Assembly (NCBI RefSeq): GCF_900103535.1
Contig: NZ_FNHQ01000009.1
Coordinates: 37,730-101,729, forward strand
Direction of reading: 5' to 3'
DNA: 64,000 nucleotides
Origin: Megasphaera paucivorans
GTDB lineage: Bacteria > Bacillota > Negativicutes > Veillonellales > Megasphaeraceae
In this document: positions 1 to 9,173 of the stretch, one piece after another
Position numbering within the stretch: the stretch's first letter is position 1
Layout: every line of letters begins with the position of its first letter
Notes under the pieces: generated by a model
Database searches by the model: none
The model's input: the letters and a program-made list of their open reading frames with translations, nothing else
Told to the model about the DNA's origin: nothing
Translations under genes and position numbers: made by a program

Positions 1-266
1 AATCTTGCTCCATAACCTGCAATTTCTGCAGAAATCGAGGGAATGTCTTCATTGACAATTTTGCCGACCTGACCGGCAACTAGTTCAATAATGGCCTGAA
101 TCTTTTCCGGTTCCAAAAATATATTGGATTTTACTTTTCCCTCCTCATTTGACTGATAGCGAATAAAACCATCGTCATTGTTATAAATTTCCGTAATGTC
201 AGGCCGCTTCATCAGATCTACCACAGCAGCGCCTAGCATGACATCTAGATTTTTATTCTCCACCAT
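1..266 (-). CDS. trbB: TrbB/VirB11-type conjugation ATPase, N-terminal fragment (cut by window edge)
   Basis: Only the first 88 or so residues are in the window; the gene continues to the left. The visible part matches the N-terminal domain of TrbB/VirB11 hexameric ATPases: the segment RPDITEIYNNDDGFIRY is the usual D-V-x-E-I-x-N-x-D-G strand, followed by the helix that starts EPEKIQAIIELVAGQVG. Such ATPases sit at the cytoplasmic base of the type IV secretion channel and drive pilus assembly and substrate transfer. The start is the ATG at 266, which overlaps the 3' end of the upstream small gene by 14 bases, consistent with translational coupling. The Walker motifs lie outside the window. 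Confidence 0.8.
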   Translation of the reverse strand, partial: MVENKNLDVMLGAAVVDLMKRPDITEIYNNDDGFIRYQSNEEGKVKSNIFLEPEKIQAIIELVAGQVGKIVNEDIPSISAEIAGYGAR

Positions 267-636
267 AACTATTCACTTCCGTATTCTGTTCATCTATAAC
301 CTCTGTGTTTTCTTCTTCGGTTTCCTCAAACTCTTGAATCCCATGCTTTGTCGCAAAATCATTATAGAGTTCAATATAGCGATTAATGGCAGAGGTACTT
401 TCCGTTCCTTCAATTTTGTCTTTGGCATCTAAAACAGCGCCAATCAAAAGAACAGTCTTATCTACTGGAAAACCTGTTTTTTTGATGGTCTGTGCAATAA
501 AATCCAGCCGCTGTGCCTCAATCTCCTTTTTTGTCCGCTTCATCTCCTGCCGAATTTTTGCCATCGTCTGCTCTTGCTTTTGCTGCAGAAAACTGAACTT
601 TTTCTCTAAACGATGAAGGGTTTTTGTTCCTGCCAT
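253..636 (-). CDS. Small coiled-coil conjugation-cluster protein (TraC/TraD-like?)
   Basis: A 127-residue protein between traG and trbB. Residues 1 to 45 are charged and heptad-like (coiled coil). A short conserved-looking helix pair follows (FIAQTIKKTGFPVDKTVLLIGAVLDAKDKI), and the C-terminal tail is very acidic and rich in E, T and N. Size, position and layout resemble small relaxosome accessory proteins such as TraC/TraD of Ti-like plasmids, but no diagnostic motif is visible and the assignment is weak. The ATG at 636 follows the Shine-Dalgarno AGGAAGGAAG, and the gene starts 18 bases after the traG stop. Confidence 0.55.
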   Translation of the reverse strand: MAGTKTLHRLEKKFSFLQQKQEQTMAKIRQEMKRTKKEIEAQRLDFIAQTIKKTGFPVDKTVLLIGAVLDAKDKIEGTESTSAINRYIELYNDFATKHGIQEFEETEEENTEVIDEQNTEVNSYGGE

Positions 637-654
637 GTTTCACTTCCTTCCTGC

Positions 655-2970
655 TCATGGCTCTTGATATTCATAAGAAAAGTCCTTGGCTTTTTCCTTT
701 TGGCGTTTTTCTTCGGCTGTAGCTGCCAATAAACGATCTCGCTCTGGATATGGATTATCCCTAATGAGATCACTAGCTACGGGAGCAGCTACTAGTTTTT
801 TTAAGAAAAAACCATTTTCATAATACTTGACCTTATCCGTCAGCACCGGCGGACTACCACTTGCCACAATGATTTCCCGATCCCCAAGACGCTTAATTTC
901 ATCTGCCGTCATAAGCGCTCTGGCCGTTTCTGACTTTGAATAATTCTTATTCGAAAACCAGCCGCTACTTGAAACACTTTCCACGGTAATAGTTTTATTG
1001 CCAAGAAGTGACTCCGTATATTTTCCGGTATCGTTATCATTTGGTGCATAAAAAATCTGCAAATGACAGTTCATCAAAATCTGATTGTCTTTCCCGTAAA
1101 TCCCGTTAATCTGTGGCAATCCCTGATTGATCAAAAATACCTTCATACCATAACCGGCAATATAGGAAAGCGTTGCGGCAAAGGACTGCAAATTTCCCAA
1201 GGATGAGAATTCATCCATCAAAAAGAGGCATTTATGCTTATACAAGGTTTTGGCTTGTCCGTTTTCATAGGTACCGATTTTCTTGGCATGATGCTTTACC
1301 ATCATTTCAAAAAACAAGCGGAAAATTGGGGCCAGCCTCAAAAGATCAGAAGGTGGCGTTACCAAGTAAAGGGATACTGGATTTTTGTAATTCATAAGGT
1401 CATCGATACAGAAATCGCTGACCGATGTGTTCTTTGCAAGTGTCGGATCAAGATATTCCTTCAGTGCTGTATTTGCTGTGGAAACAATGCTGCCGCACTC
1501 ATTATCTGGTTTTGACAGGATCTCCACAAAGTTCTGGTAAATGATTGGATGGACGTTTGGCATGTAGTCCAATGACATTGCATCTGGATAAAGATCCTTC
1601 ATATCTTCTGGCGTAAAATGCCGTTTCACATACGATTCACTACCTTTATCCCACTCCACCAGCTCAATGCCTTCATCCGGAACATGATCAAAGGTCTGCA
1701 GCGCTTTCAGTGTATCTAAAAATCCCTTTGCATTTACTTTTTGTACCAACTGCCCGTCCAAATTTTCCATGACCGGATTGCCGTCTTGATCAAATTCTGG
1801 AACGATATTCGCTTTCATAAAAGCGGCCACCGTATAAAGGTTCGGCACATGCGGATAATGCTCTGGATCACCATAATGCGCATACATCAAGTGCAAAATA
1901 ACAACTGTGATCACTGTTGCAGCATTGGCTCCCCAATGATCAAGACTTGCTTTTCCTTCGTAATTTGCCAAGATATACGCCAAGTTCTGTGCTGCCGGAA
2001 CTTCAGCTGCCGTTCCAATCGGAATTTCCTCTAATGGATTCCACCGGGCAGAGCTTCCGTCCAGGGCTGTTGGTTCAAACTTGATAACCGTATGCCCCAT
2101 TCGCTTTCGATACCCTGCTGTAACACCCCAGTTTTCACTTTTAATGTCATTGACGATGACACTTGACCTCCAACCGCCAAGGAGTGTCGGAATAATCAGC
2201 CCTACGCCCTTACCAGAACGTGTTGGCGCGATGACCGCCAAGTGTTTATTGGAATTATCCCGCAGGTAAAAATGCGGACAGGAAATATAGAACTGCAGCA
2301 GTTTTTTGTATAGGCATACCCAAGGATATACCGTATAAAAGTCATATTTTTGTGGCTCATATTTCGGTGGATGCTCGATCTTATGTTGCAAGCCCCGCAG
2401 CCGTTTTTCTAGCTGCTGCCTCGATACAGTTGCATCTCCCGGTATTTCTTCCAATTCACTCTGCACGATAACCAATTGATTGCTTATGCGATCCATCTTT
2501 TTATCTAATCGCTTATCAAAATCCATCTCAGCAAAAGAAACTTTCTCCTGCTTAATTTTTTCTACCGAACGAAGAAGGTCCGTAAACTTTCGCGTAAGTG
2601 CATTATCATAGAGCCCTACGACTACGCCACTAGCTGAAATCAGATCCATGCCTAAAATATCCTTGTACTCCCCCCAATACGCACTGCCATGAGAATCTAA
2701 GCGTCGCGGTGGCTGCAAAACAAATAAGAATAGAAGCCCGACAAGAAATCCCCCATAAATATATACATAGGTTTGTTTGAATAAATCTGGTATATAGGAA
2801 TGGAAATGTTGAAACCAGCTGAAATATTTCCATGGATAATAGTAAAACTGCCCATTCATTTGAAATGGCGTTCCGAGTAGAGGATCATACTGCACCAGTG
2901 CAGCCAGTTTTTGTGTCGCTGTCCACAAACCAGCAAAGGCTGGCATGAAAAAGAAAAATACCCTAATCAC
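655..2970 (-). CDS. traG: TraG/VirD4-type conjugative coupling ATPase
   Basis: 771 residues. This inner-membrane hexameric ATPase docks the relaxase-DNA complex onto the type IV secretion channel. Two hydrophobic segments near the N-terminus (about 2-20 and 68-86) anchor it. The Walker A motif APTRSGKGVG is at residues 248-257, the downstream IVNDIKSENW strand is typical of TraG, and Walker B (LFLMDEFSSLG) lies near residue 590. A segment of roughly 80 residues (about 122-205), rich in K, E, Q and L, sits between the HGSAYWG motif and Walker A. It is not part of the usual TraG plan and looks coiled coil. The start overlaps the trbI 3' end by 8 bases, so the genes are translationally coupled. 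Confidence 0.93.
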   Translation of the reverse strand: MIRVFFFFMPAFAGLWTATQKLAALVQYDPLLGTPFQMNGQFYYYPWKYFSWFQHFHSYIPDLFKQTYVYIYGGFLVGLLFLFVLQPPRRLDSHGSAYWGEYKDILGMDLISASGVVVGLYDNALTRKFTDLLRSVEKIKQEKVSFAEMDFDKRLDKKMDRISNQLVIVQSELEEIPGDATVSRQQLEKRLRGLQHKIEHPPKYEPQKYDFYTVYPWVCLYKKLLQFYISCPHFYLRDNSNKHLAVIAPTRSGKGVGLIIPTLLGGWRSSVIVNDIKSENWGVTAGYRKRMGHTVIKFEPTALDGSSARWNPLEEIPIGTAAEVPAAQNLAYILANYEGKASLDHWGANAATVITVVILHLMYAHYGDPEHYPHVPNLYTVAAFMKANIVPEFDQDGNPVMENLDGQLVQKVNAKGFLDTLKALQTFDHVPDEGIELVEWDKGSESYVKRHFTPEDMKDLYPDAMSLDYMPNVHPIIYQNFVEILSKPDNECGSIVSTANTALKEYLDPTLAKNTSVSDFCIDDLMNYKNPVSLYLVTPPSDLLRLAPIFRLFFEMMVKHHAKKIGTYENGQAKTLYKHKCLFLMDEFSSLGNLQSFAATLSYIAGYGMKVFLINQGLPQINGIYGKDNQILMNCHLQIFYAPNDNDTGKYTESLLGNKTITVESVSSSGWFSNKNYSKSETARALMTADEIKRLGDREIIVASGSPPVLTDKVKYYENGFFLKKLVAAPVASDLIRDNPYPERDRLLAATAEEKRQKEKAKDFSYEYQEP

Positions 2971-4270
2971 GGTATGCTCCTATCGCTAAATCCTGATTGA
3001 CGAAAACACTAAACTGAAAACCCGGTTCAATCTCAATTGTCGGATTCACATTGGCATCCTTATCCATCAGCTTTTGCCCTGTTTGAAGGATAGATGCAAC
3101 CGCTCCGGAAACAGCTTCTTGCCCAGGACTTCGACTATCACTGCCGGAGGTATTTCCTGTTAAACTTTGCGCTGCTGCGCTAAGGAGTGTACTGAAAAAG
3201 GCAGTTTGATACAACTTACCTCGATGCTCATTGTATTTATCCATCAAACCCGGATAACCGGTACCGTCAATTGCCTGTTGATTGGGAAGCGTAAGTGATG
3301 CACCATTAGGTAAAATAATACGTTTAAAAACCACACTAATTCTCTGATTACCAAGACCGCCAGCAACACCCGTTGTCCCAATAATCCGACTGCCCTGAGG
3401 AATCAATAAATGCGTTCCAGTAAGGCTGTCGTAAATATTTTGCCGAACCTGCGCTACAACATCACCATTTGGGACATCACTTGTTACACCCGTGAGAAGC
3501 GTTGCCTGAATCACTGCCCCGGCATTTAAAACATAACTTCCTGTGTCTTGCGGTTCATCATCGGAAAAGGAGTACGCAGTTGGTATCGCTTGTATTTTTG
3601 ATGTACCTGCCACTGCTGTAGAAATTGGTGTAACTTCTGGCGTTTGCCCTTGCGAAACAGCTGCTGCAATTTTGAAAGCCAATGCACTGCTATTAATAGC
3701 CGGTTGTACTTTTGCTGCTTTTTCCTCTTCCGCTGCTGCATTGTCCCGGTAACTACTATTCGAGGATGCTGCTACAGGCGTTGTTGGAACATATGTTACT
3801 GCGGCTGGTCGACTGGTTGCTGTACTGGCTGGTTGATATGAATTCTGCGCTCTATTTGGTGAATTTGTCACCTGCCCACCTTGTCCCCCATTGCTATTCA
3901 GGTCATTCCCTTTATTTTTCTGATACTTACCGATCTCTGAATACTTATCTGGAAGCTGCTCTGCCGGTGTTGCGGCAGTTGCAACACTTTGACTAGAAAG
4001 CGGTTTATCCGCTTTCTCTTTTGTCCCGAAAAACGTATTGCTGGCAGCTGCCGTGATCGCACAAAGAAGGACGGCTCCACCCGTGACCATAATGGCTTTT
4101 TTCTTTAAGGTTTTCGCCCGACTTTCCGGATCATCGTCATCCGAAAAATCTATTTCACCACTCTCCCCTATCTCTTTTTCTGCCTTTTCATCAAGTGTTT
4201 CAGTTTCCTCTTCTTCAAAATCTTCATCCCGCTTTTTATGAAACAGGCCTTTCACCTTGTCAAAAATCAC
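2963..4270 (-). CDS. trbI: TrbI/VirB10-type secretion channel protein
   Basis: 435 residues. VirB10 family members span the envelope and form the outer-membrane pore with VirB9. The N-terminus is acidic and cytoplasmic, a single membrane helix follows at about residues 57-75 (MVTGGAVLLCAITAAA), then a long low-complexity periplasmic linker rich in S, T, A, N and P. The C-terminal beta-barrel domain holds the family signatures AGAVIQATLLTGVTSDVPNG, LLIPQGSRIIGTT and the closing FSVFVNQDLAI. It overlaps trbG by 4 bases and traG by 8. A VirB10 homologue implies a cell with an outer membrane, which supports a Negativicute host. Confidence 0.93.
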   Translation of the reverse strand: MIFDKVKGLFHKKRDEDFEEEETETLDEKAEKEIGESGEIDFSDDDDPESRAKTLKKKAIMVTGGAVLLCAITAAASNTFFGTKEKADKPLSSQSVATAATPAEQLPDKYSEIGKYQKNKGNDLNSNGGQGGQVTNSPNRAQNSYQPASTATSRPAAVTYVPTTPVAASSNSSYRDNAAAEEEKAAKVQPAINSSALAFKIAAAVSQGQTPEVTPISTAVAGTSKIQAIPTAYSFSDDEPQDTGSYVLNAGAVIQATLLTGVTSDVPNGDVVAQVRQNIYDSLTGTHLLIPQGSRIIGTTGVAGGLGNQRISVVFKRIILPNGASLTLPNQQAIDGTGYPGLMDKYNEHRGKLYQTAFFSTLLSAAAQSLTGNTSGSDSRSPGQEAVSGAVASILQTGQKLMDKDANVNPTIEIEPGFQFSVFVNQDLAIGAYRD

Positions 4271-5124
4271 TGTGCATCACCACCCGCTGAAATTTTTGGC
4301 AGACTAGATTCTTCTTTTTTCGGATAAATATCTACATAAACATTGGCCGAATAATACAGTCTGGCATGCGTAAACACACGATCTGCAATGAAATAGGCCC
4401 CATGAATCCGGTAATTTACGAGGGTCAGTTTCTCTTTGTCGGTGCTTTCGATATTGTAAAGGACCGGCAGATCATACTTATTGGACTTTGGCATCCGAAT
4501 ATAGGTCCGTGTTCCATCATCAAAAACCTTGCGTGGAAATAAAGCTGCATCCGCTTTTTTGCTGCCCTTGGTTTCATAGGAATAGTTCATTGTTTTAGCT
4601 ACATAACGCCCATCAACTTTTTCTGTGAAAATATCTAGAAATTCTTTTTCTTCGCGATTTTGATAAACTTCCGCATTTGCCAGTTTTCGATACATTTCTT
4701 CTGGATAGTCCCATGAAATGACGGGATTATATGTATCCGCTGATGATACCGCTAAACGATAAGAACGCTTATCCGTATTGATGATAAAATTTGTGCCAAT
4801 ATCCGCAAACTTTGGTTTTACATAAACATGAACGGTACTATCTACACTAGCCGTCTCAATGTTCCAGCGCTCTGTATCTCCGGCTAAGACCCCCACTAAC
4901 TTTTCATTCGGATGCAAAGAAATATCCGTCACGTGTCCAAGCTGTACATATACTTGATACACACTGCCCTCGTTATAGTCATACATCAGTTTAGATGCAG
5001 AAACATAGGCATCTTCTGTTGTGTAAAAGGCTTTTTGCTCAGCAAGGGCAATCAGGCTGGATGAATACATCGAAACCGCTACAGCTACCGCGATAAAAAT
5101 TTTACGATGGTTCAAAGCGATCAC
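4267..5124 (-). CDS. trbG: TrbG/VirB9-type secretion channel protein
   Basis: 285 residues with an N-terminal signal peptide (hydrophobic core IAVAVAVSMYSSSLIALA, likely cleavage near residue 28). The body has the VirB9/TrbG beta-domain pattern: YVQLGHVTDISLHPNEKLVG early, THVYVKPKF-like strands in the middle (here VHVYVKPKFADIGTNFII), and RTYIRMPKS near the C-terminal half that contacts VirB10. VirB9 forms the outer layer of the type IV secretion core complex. It overlaps trbF and trbI by 4 bases on either side, consistent with one polycistronic message. Confidence 0.9.
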   Translation of the reverse strand: MIALNHRKIFIAVAVAVSMYSSSLIALAEQKAFYTTEDAYVSASKLMYDYNEGSVYQVYVQLGHVTDISLHPNEKLVGVLAGDTERWNIETASVDSTVHVYVKPKFADIGTNFIINTDKRSYRLAVSSADTYNPVISWDYPEEMYRKLANAEVYQNREEKEFLDIFTEKVDGRYVAKTMNYSYETKGSKKADAALFPRKVFDDGTRTYIRMPKSNKYDLPVLYNIESTDKEKLTLVNYRIHGAYFIADRVFTHARLYYSANVYVDIYPKKEESSLPKISAGGDAQ

Positions 5125-5834
5125 TCCTTGCTTTCATTTTCTTTACTTATGGCTAAATCCTTAATTTTCAGGCCCAACGGATTAATGAGTAATTCTTCTT
5201 CTTTGCTCTGCGGTTCAATAGCAACAGAAAAGAGTGCGACATAGCTGACTTTTTTTCCCGTTATATTGCCGCTAATGGCGTATTCTTCTTCTACCCAGCG
5301 AACTTGATATGTTGAATTTGATCCCGGCTGCAATTGAATCGAACGGATCTGCGGCTGCACCGTCATGCGACCAAGGAGCCCCACCGGATTATCTTTTGAT
5401 ACGATTGCATTTATTTTCTGTGCCGCTTCCTGCGTCATAAAATGCCGGGAGCGATTCCAATTGTTTTTATATTGGACCGGATCGAGCGGAATCGTTCTTG
5501 TGTCAGCAATGAATTGCGCCAAAAAGGTTTTGATTTCGGCCTCCTGTGGTTTATAGTTGGTTGCCTTTAATTGACCGCCAGTTTCTACCTGCCCCGTGGC
5601 ATTGTCCACGCGAACGACATACGTCTTATAATTTGCTGTTGTCGCAATGAAAATAATGGAAAGCACACAGATGATCAAAAGCACGAGATACAGCAAGTTC
5701 CTTTTTTTCGCCACATCTTTATCTAAGGCCAAATTATATAAGTCACTCTGAAATGTTCCTGCAGCTTTTCGGTCAAATACCTCTGTTGGTTCTCCTTTTG
5801 GGAAAAATTTAGTTTGCGGTTCCATATATTCCAC
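5121..5834 (-). CDS. trbF: TrbF/VirB8-type inner-membrane assembly protein
   Basis: 237 residues. The N-terminal cytoplasmic stretch is followed by one membrane helix (LLYLVLLIICVLSIIFIATT, about residues 46-66) and a periplasmic NTF2-like domain, including YVVRVDNATGQVE, which is typical of TrbF. VirB8 proteins nucleate assembly of the secretion channel. This is the first gene of the visible tra/trb transcription unit, and its ATG follows a strong AAGGAGGTGG Shine-Dalgarno. The region just upstream is extremely AT-rich with an imperfect inverted repeat at about 5848-5890 that may contain its promoter or operator. Confidence 0.9.
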   Translation of the reverse strand: MEYMEPQTKFFPKGEPTEVFDRKAAGTFQSDLYNLALDKDVAKKRNLLYLVLLIICVLSIIFIATTANYKTYVVRVDNATGQVETGGQLKATNYKPQEAEIKTFLAQFIADTRTIPLDPVQYKNNWNRSRHFMTQEAAQKINAIVSKDNPVGLLGRMTVQPQIRSIQLQPGSNSTYQVRWVEEEYAISGNITGKKVSYVALFSVAIEPQSKEEELLINPLGLKIKDLAISKENESKE

Positions 5835-5847
5835 CTCCTTTACGGTG

Positions 5848-5890
5848 AAATATTATCATTATTTTAATAAAAAGTAAATAATAATATTTG
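5848..5890. repeat. AT-rich imperfect inverted repeat upstream of trbF
   Basis: Arms of the type AAATATTAT-ATTATTT face AAATAATAATATTT around a short A-rich spacer, with one unpaired base. It lies 14 to 56 bases before the trbF start, where an operator or promoter would be expected. Function is inferred from position only. Confidence 0.35.
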
Positions 5891-5954
5891 TGCAAAATAG
5901 TCGTAAATAAAGCATTTGTAGTAACAATTTAACCTAAATTCAAATAAAATATAT

Positions 5955-5983
5955 TTTACATTCACAAATAAAAACCATATAAT
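5955..5983 (+). promoter_or_regulatory. Sigma-70-type promoter for the relaxase gene
   Basis: A -35 box TTTACA (5955-5960) and a -10 box TATAAT (5978-5983) are separated by exactly 17 bases. Transcription would start near 5990 and produce a leader of about 220 bases that crosses the palindrome-rich region before the relaxase. Confidence 0.65.
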
Positions 5984-6019
5984 ATAAGTAGAAAAATGAA
6001 TCAACGGCGAGAGCTAAAA

Positions 6020-6140
6020 CCCATAATGCGCATTTACACAAAACTCTAACGAGCTTTGTAGCGCCACCCTCCAGCTGGACCGGATTGCTGCCTCCGGCAG
6101 ACGGCTTTGCCGTGCTTTGTTTTCCTGCGGAAAAACGAAC
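6020..6140. other. Candidate origin of transfer (oriT)
   Basis: The intergenic region between trbF and the divergent relaxase gene, the usual place for oriT, holds several palindromes. They are AATGCGCATT at 6025-6034, CCAGCTGG at 6071-6078, a hairpin ACGGC-TTT-GCCGT at 6101-6113, and TTTTCC-TGC-GGAAAA at 6120-6134. No nic site could be matched with certainty to a known family. The rest of the 5835-6211 gap is AT-rich and holds the promoter described separately. Confidence 0.4.
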
Positions 6141-6211
6141 CGAAAAATTTTTACAAATTTTAAAAAGAAAAAGCAGCCCTGAAAGATTCGGAGCTGCCAA
6201 AGGAAAGAACT

Positions 6212-8287
6212 ATGGCCCATTACTATTTTGAAAATACACCTCATGGCACGCGAAAAAACGGCACCAAACTAAATACCAAAACCCATTACGACTATATCTT
6301 CCGCGAAAGCGAATATGCTCATATGGATAATCGCGAGGAAGATTTAGCTTTTACTTCTTATGGGAATATGCCGAGCTGGGCCGATCATCCGGGGATGTTT
6401 TGGGAAGAAGCAGAAGCCCACCGTGACAAGCCTGATGGCCGCGCTTATCGGGAATTTCGATTTGCCCTGCAAGAAGAATTTACCCTTGCTGAAAACATGG
6501 AAATTATTGAGCAACTTTTAAAAGAAACCGGCATCAAGGATCGCCATGCCTATTCCTATGCCATCCATGATAAAACTGCCACCTTTGACAAGGAGCATCG
6601 AAACATTCACTGCCATCTGATGTTCAATGAAAAAATTATTGAACGCGACCGGCCACTTCCACCTGACAAATTCTTCAATCATTATGCGGTCAATCGCTCT
6701 GGTGAACCAACGCAGGGTTATCGCTCATCTAGAGAATTCATTACCAAAGAAATGACGCTTCATTTACGTAAACGCTGGGCTGAAATGGTTAATGAAAAGT
6801 TTCAAGAAAAAGGCCTTTCCACTTCTATCAGTGAAAAGACCTTACAGACCCAACGTGAAGAACTGGTTTTATCTGGAAGAAATGAGGAGGCAGAACTTCT
6901 CAACCGAACTCCTGCCCCACACCTTGGCAGTGCTTACCGAAATCCAGTTGTGATGCAAAAAATTATGAATCAAATTGAGCAAATCGATCACGAATCAGAT
7001 TTCCCTGAAACTAGTGAAGAAACAGACATATCTGCTCTTTCTTCCAAAGAGCAAAACGTCTTAATTTTTGCCAATGATGCTTTGCTCCGCCAAGTTGCCC
7101 GACAAATACAGCAAGAACGCCTACGTCTGCAAAAGGCTCAGGATATAGAAATAGCAAAGATTGAAGCAGCAGAAATCATGGAAGAACCGCTCATTATAAC
7201 CATTGGCGATGTATATTCTTATCTCAAAGAAAAAGCCTCTAATTACCAAACACTAGCTGATGATAAATTAGCTGCCTATAAAGCCTTGAAACCACATATT
7301 CTTAACGATCAACAATTGCGACTTGCTACACAGGATAAGGCCTTGAATCATCAGTACGATAAAACACGCAAAGCCTATGCAAAAACGGCTAAGGAATTGC
7401 AACGTACAAAAGAGCTGGCTACTTCCCTTTATGGCATTCCTGATAAAACGCATGAACTGGCCGAATGCAGCAAAAAAATAAAGCTGCTTACCGAGGAACG
7501 CAATGTTCTTGGTAAACAACTCAATGCTTATCGCCGCGCTATTGATGGCGACGCCAAAGAAAAAATTAATGATATTTTTAAAACGTTACAGCATGAAAAT
7601 GCTGAAAAACAGCTTCAGAACAACCGGCTTTATGCCGAATATCTTTCTTTGAAAAAACAGACCGATAGATATGCTGATGCTGCGAAAAAACTAAGCACGG
7701 AGAACATGGACATGGTACTTTTCACCGATAGGCTCCCGGCAACACTAAACCGCAAGTGTAAAATTGACGGTATCCAGCCTATTTCTAAGCTCAAAATCTT
7801 GGTTTATAATGGTGATTCTTATGCCCTTTTAGCACAACTTCGGGCTCAAGAAAATATAGATAAGAGCATAGATAATCGCTGTACAGTGACAGCCGTAAAG
7901 CTTGGTGATAATATAAGCCGTGGCACCGTTCCAAAATATGAAATTCAGGTGATGACGAACAACAACAATAAGTGGAAAATCCATAGTGCTTCTATTCCGA
8001 TCAAAAATGATGCTACACCTGAAATTATCCGACTCTATACTCTTCATGAATCACGGCAGCAAAATGCAACTTTACAAAATAATTTAGTAAGGCATTCTCA
8101 TCCTATTTTACAGACTGCCCGCAATGATCAGAAGCAGGCAATTTCATCTCATGTTGCTTCACTCGCTGAAAAGCTTATTTCAAAAGAAAAGGACATCCAT
8201 TTGGACGCCCATTGGAATAATGAATCTGAAGTTAAAGACAAAACAAAAATTGCTGAAGAAAAAATGTATCAGGGATGGAGTTTATAA
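6212..8287 (+). CDS. MobA/MobL-family conjugative relaxase
   Basis: 691 residues. Relaxases nick oriT and lead the strand into the recipient. The N-terminal domain contains the three-histidine metal motif HRNIHCHLMF (about residues 129-138) with the preceding FRFALQEEF and SYAIHDK strands typical of the MobA/MobL family. N-terminal tyrosines (for example in HYDYIF, about 25-30) are candidates for the nicking residue. The C-terminal two thirds are long helices with coiled-coil character and no recognisable helicase or primase motif. The ATG follows AAAGGAAAG. It is the only plus-strand gene of the element and is transcribed away from trbF, as is usual for relaxases flanking oriT. Confidence 0.85.
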   Translation: MAHYYFENTPHGTRKNGTKLNTKTHYDYIFRESEYAHMDNREEDLAFTSYGNMPSWADHPGMFWEEAEAHRDKPDGRAYREFRFALQEEFTLAENMEIIEQLLKETGIKDRHAYSYAIHDKTATFDKEHRNIHCHLMFNEKIIERDRPLPPDKFFNHYAVNRSGEPTQGYRSSREFITKEMTLHLRKRWAEMVNEKFQEKGLSTSISEKTLQTQREELVLSGRNEEAELLNRTPAPHLGSAYRNPVVMQKIMNQIEQIDHESDFPETSEETDISALSSKEQNVLIFANDALLRQVARQIQQERLRLQKAQDIEIAKIEAAEIMEEPLIITIGDVYSYLKEKASNYQTLADDKLAAYKALKPHILNDQQLRLATQDKALNHQYDKTRKAYAKTAKELQRTKELATSLYGIPDKTHELAECSKKIKLLTEERNVLGKQLNAYRRAIDGDAKEKINDIFKTLQHENAEKQLQNNRLYAEYLSLKKQTDRYADAAKKLSTENMDMVLFTDRLPATLNRKCKIDGIQPISKLKILVYNGDSYALLAQLRAQENIDKSIDNRCTVTAVKLGDNISRGTVPKYEIQVMTNNNNKWKIHSASIPIKNDATPEIIRLYTLHESRQQNATLQNNLVRHSHPILQTARNDQKQAISSHVASLAEKLISKEKDIHLDAHWNNESEVKDKTKIAEEKMYQGWSL

Positions 8288-8337
8288 CCTATAACTTTCA
8301 AAAAATCATAGACTTTTTAGTTTTTACCAATTACATC

Positions 8338-9171
8338 TTACAACAATCGATCTAATAATTCGCCAATTTGTTCAAATGCATCTCGTTTAACAATCTCTAT
8401 TTCTTCCATATCAACCAACTCTTGAAAATCAGCAACATCTTTAGGCCCTGCATGATTAGGTGTTGCGAACTTTTCTTTGAGCTTCCTAATCATCTCTTTA
8501 ACTAAACCATGATCTTTATATGGTAAAAAGTCTTTCACCAATTCCTCGACACCGCCTGGAAAATGTTTGATGCAAAAATAAATATCATACGCATCCTTAG
8601 CTTTCCCCCGTCCCAGCGCTGCAGCTTTCATAGCTAAAAAAGGAACTATAGATACAACTTTTATTCGTCCAGTATCAAATGCCCCATCAGGTCTCCTTGC
8701 TTCAATTGTTATTTCTACTGCAGGTATTTCAAACGCAAAATTACCCCCAGTAGCTTTTAGTGCTTTAAGGCCTTGAATATGTTGACTCTGCTTTCGTTCT
8801 GAAGTACCTCCGTACTTTCCCGCCAAAATATCTAAATCAACGTCATATTTAATCTCATCCACTACAACACTTTTAACAAAAGTAAAATACTTTTCTTTAT
8901 CTTTCCGATAGCCATTATCTATCAGAATCTTTTCGATTGTAAAATACGCAGCCTCTTCAAGATTTAAATGATTTAAAAGTATATCTACATCAATACTTCC
9001 GATATGATCTTCCCCTGGAAAATATAAATCAGGTACCCAACCACCGACAACTAATATATCGTCCTTATAGGCATTTAATATATTCATTATTTCAATAAGA
9101 ACCCTATGTGCAGCCTCTCTTTGCCCACCAGAATAATCAGTTTGTGAATGCAAATCTTCGTCTTTAATCAA
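8338..9171 (-). CDS. AbiEii-like nucleotidyltransferase (type IV toxin)
   Basis: 277 residues from a TTG start at 9171, chosen because GGGAG lies 8 bases upstream and the TTG comes 2 bases after the stop of the partner gene. An ATG further upstream (9246) would overlap the partner by 73 bases and add a non-family leader. Nucleotidyltransferase features: GGW at 43-45, the metal-binding pair in SIDVDIL (D61, D63), a third acidic strand YDVDLDIL (about 109-116), and the AbiEii-type K-x(5)-R-x(3)-KD-x(2)-D pattern at 182-196. In known AbiE systems this protein is a growth-arresting, phage-abortive toxin that modifies RNA. It shows no membrane segment and is probably cytoplasmic. Confidence 0.78.
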   Translation of the reverse strand: MIKDEDLHSQTDYSGGQREAAHRVLIEIMNILNAYKDDILVVGGWVPDLYFPGEDHIGSIDVDILLNHLNLEEAAYFTIEKILIDNGYRKDKEKYFTFVKSVVVDEIKYDVDLDILAGKYGGTSERKQSQHIQGLKALKATGGNFAFEIPAVEITIEARRPDGAFDTGRIKVVSIVPFLAMKAAALGRGKAKDAYDIYFCIKHFPGGVEELVKDFLPYKDHGLVKEMIRKLKEKFATPNHAGPKDVADFQELVDMEEIEIVKRDAFEQIGELLDRLL

Positions 9172-9173
9172 AT

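Noticed and set aside
3526..4241. Several overlapping open frames within trbI on both strands
   Set aside because: They arise from the low-complexity linker of TrbI and show no start signals or family features.
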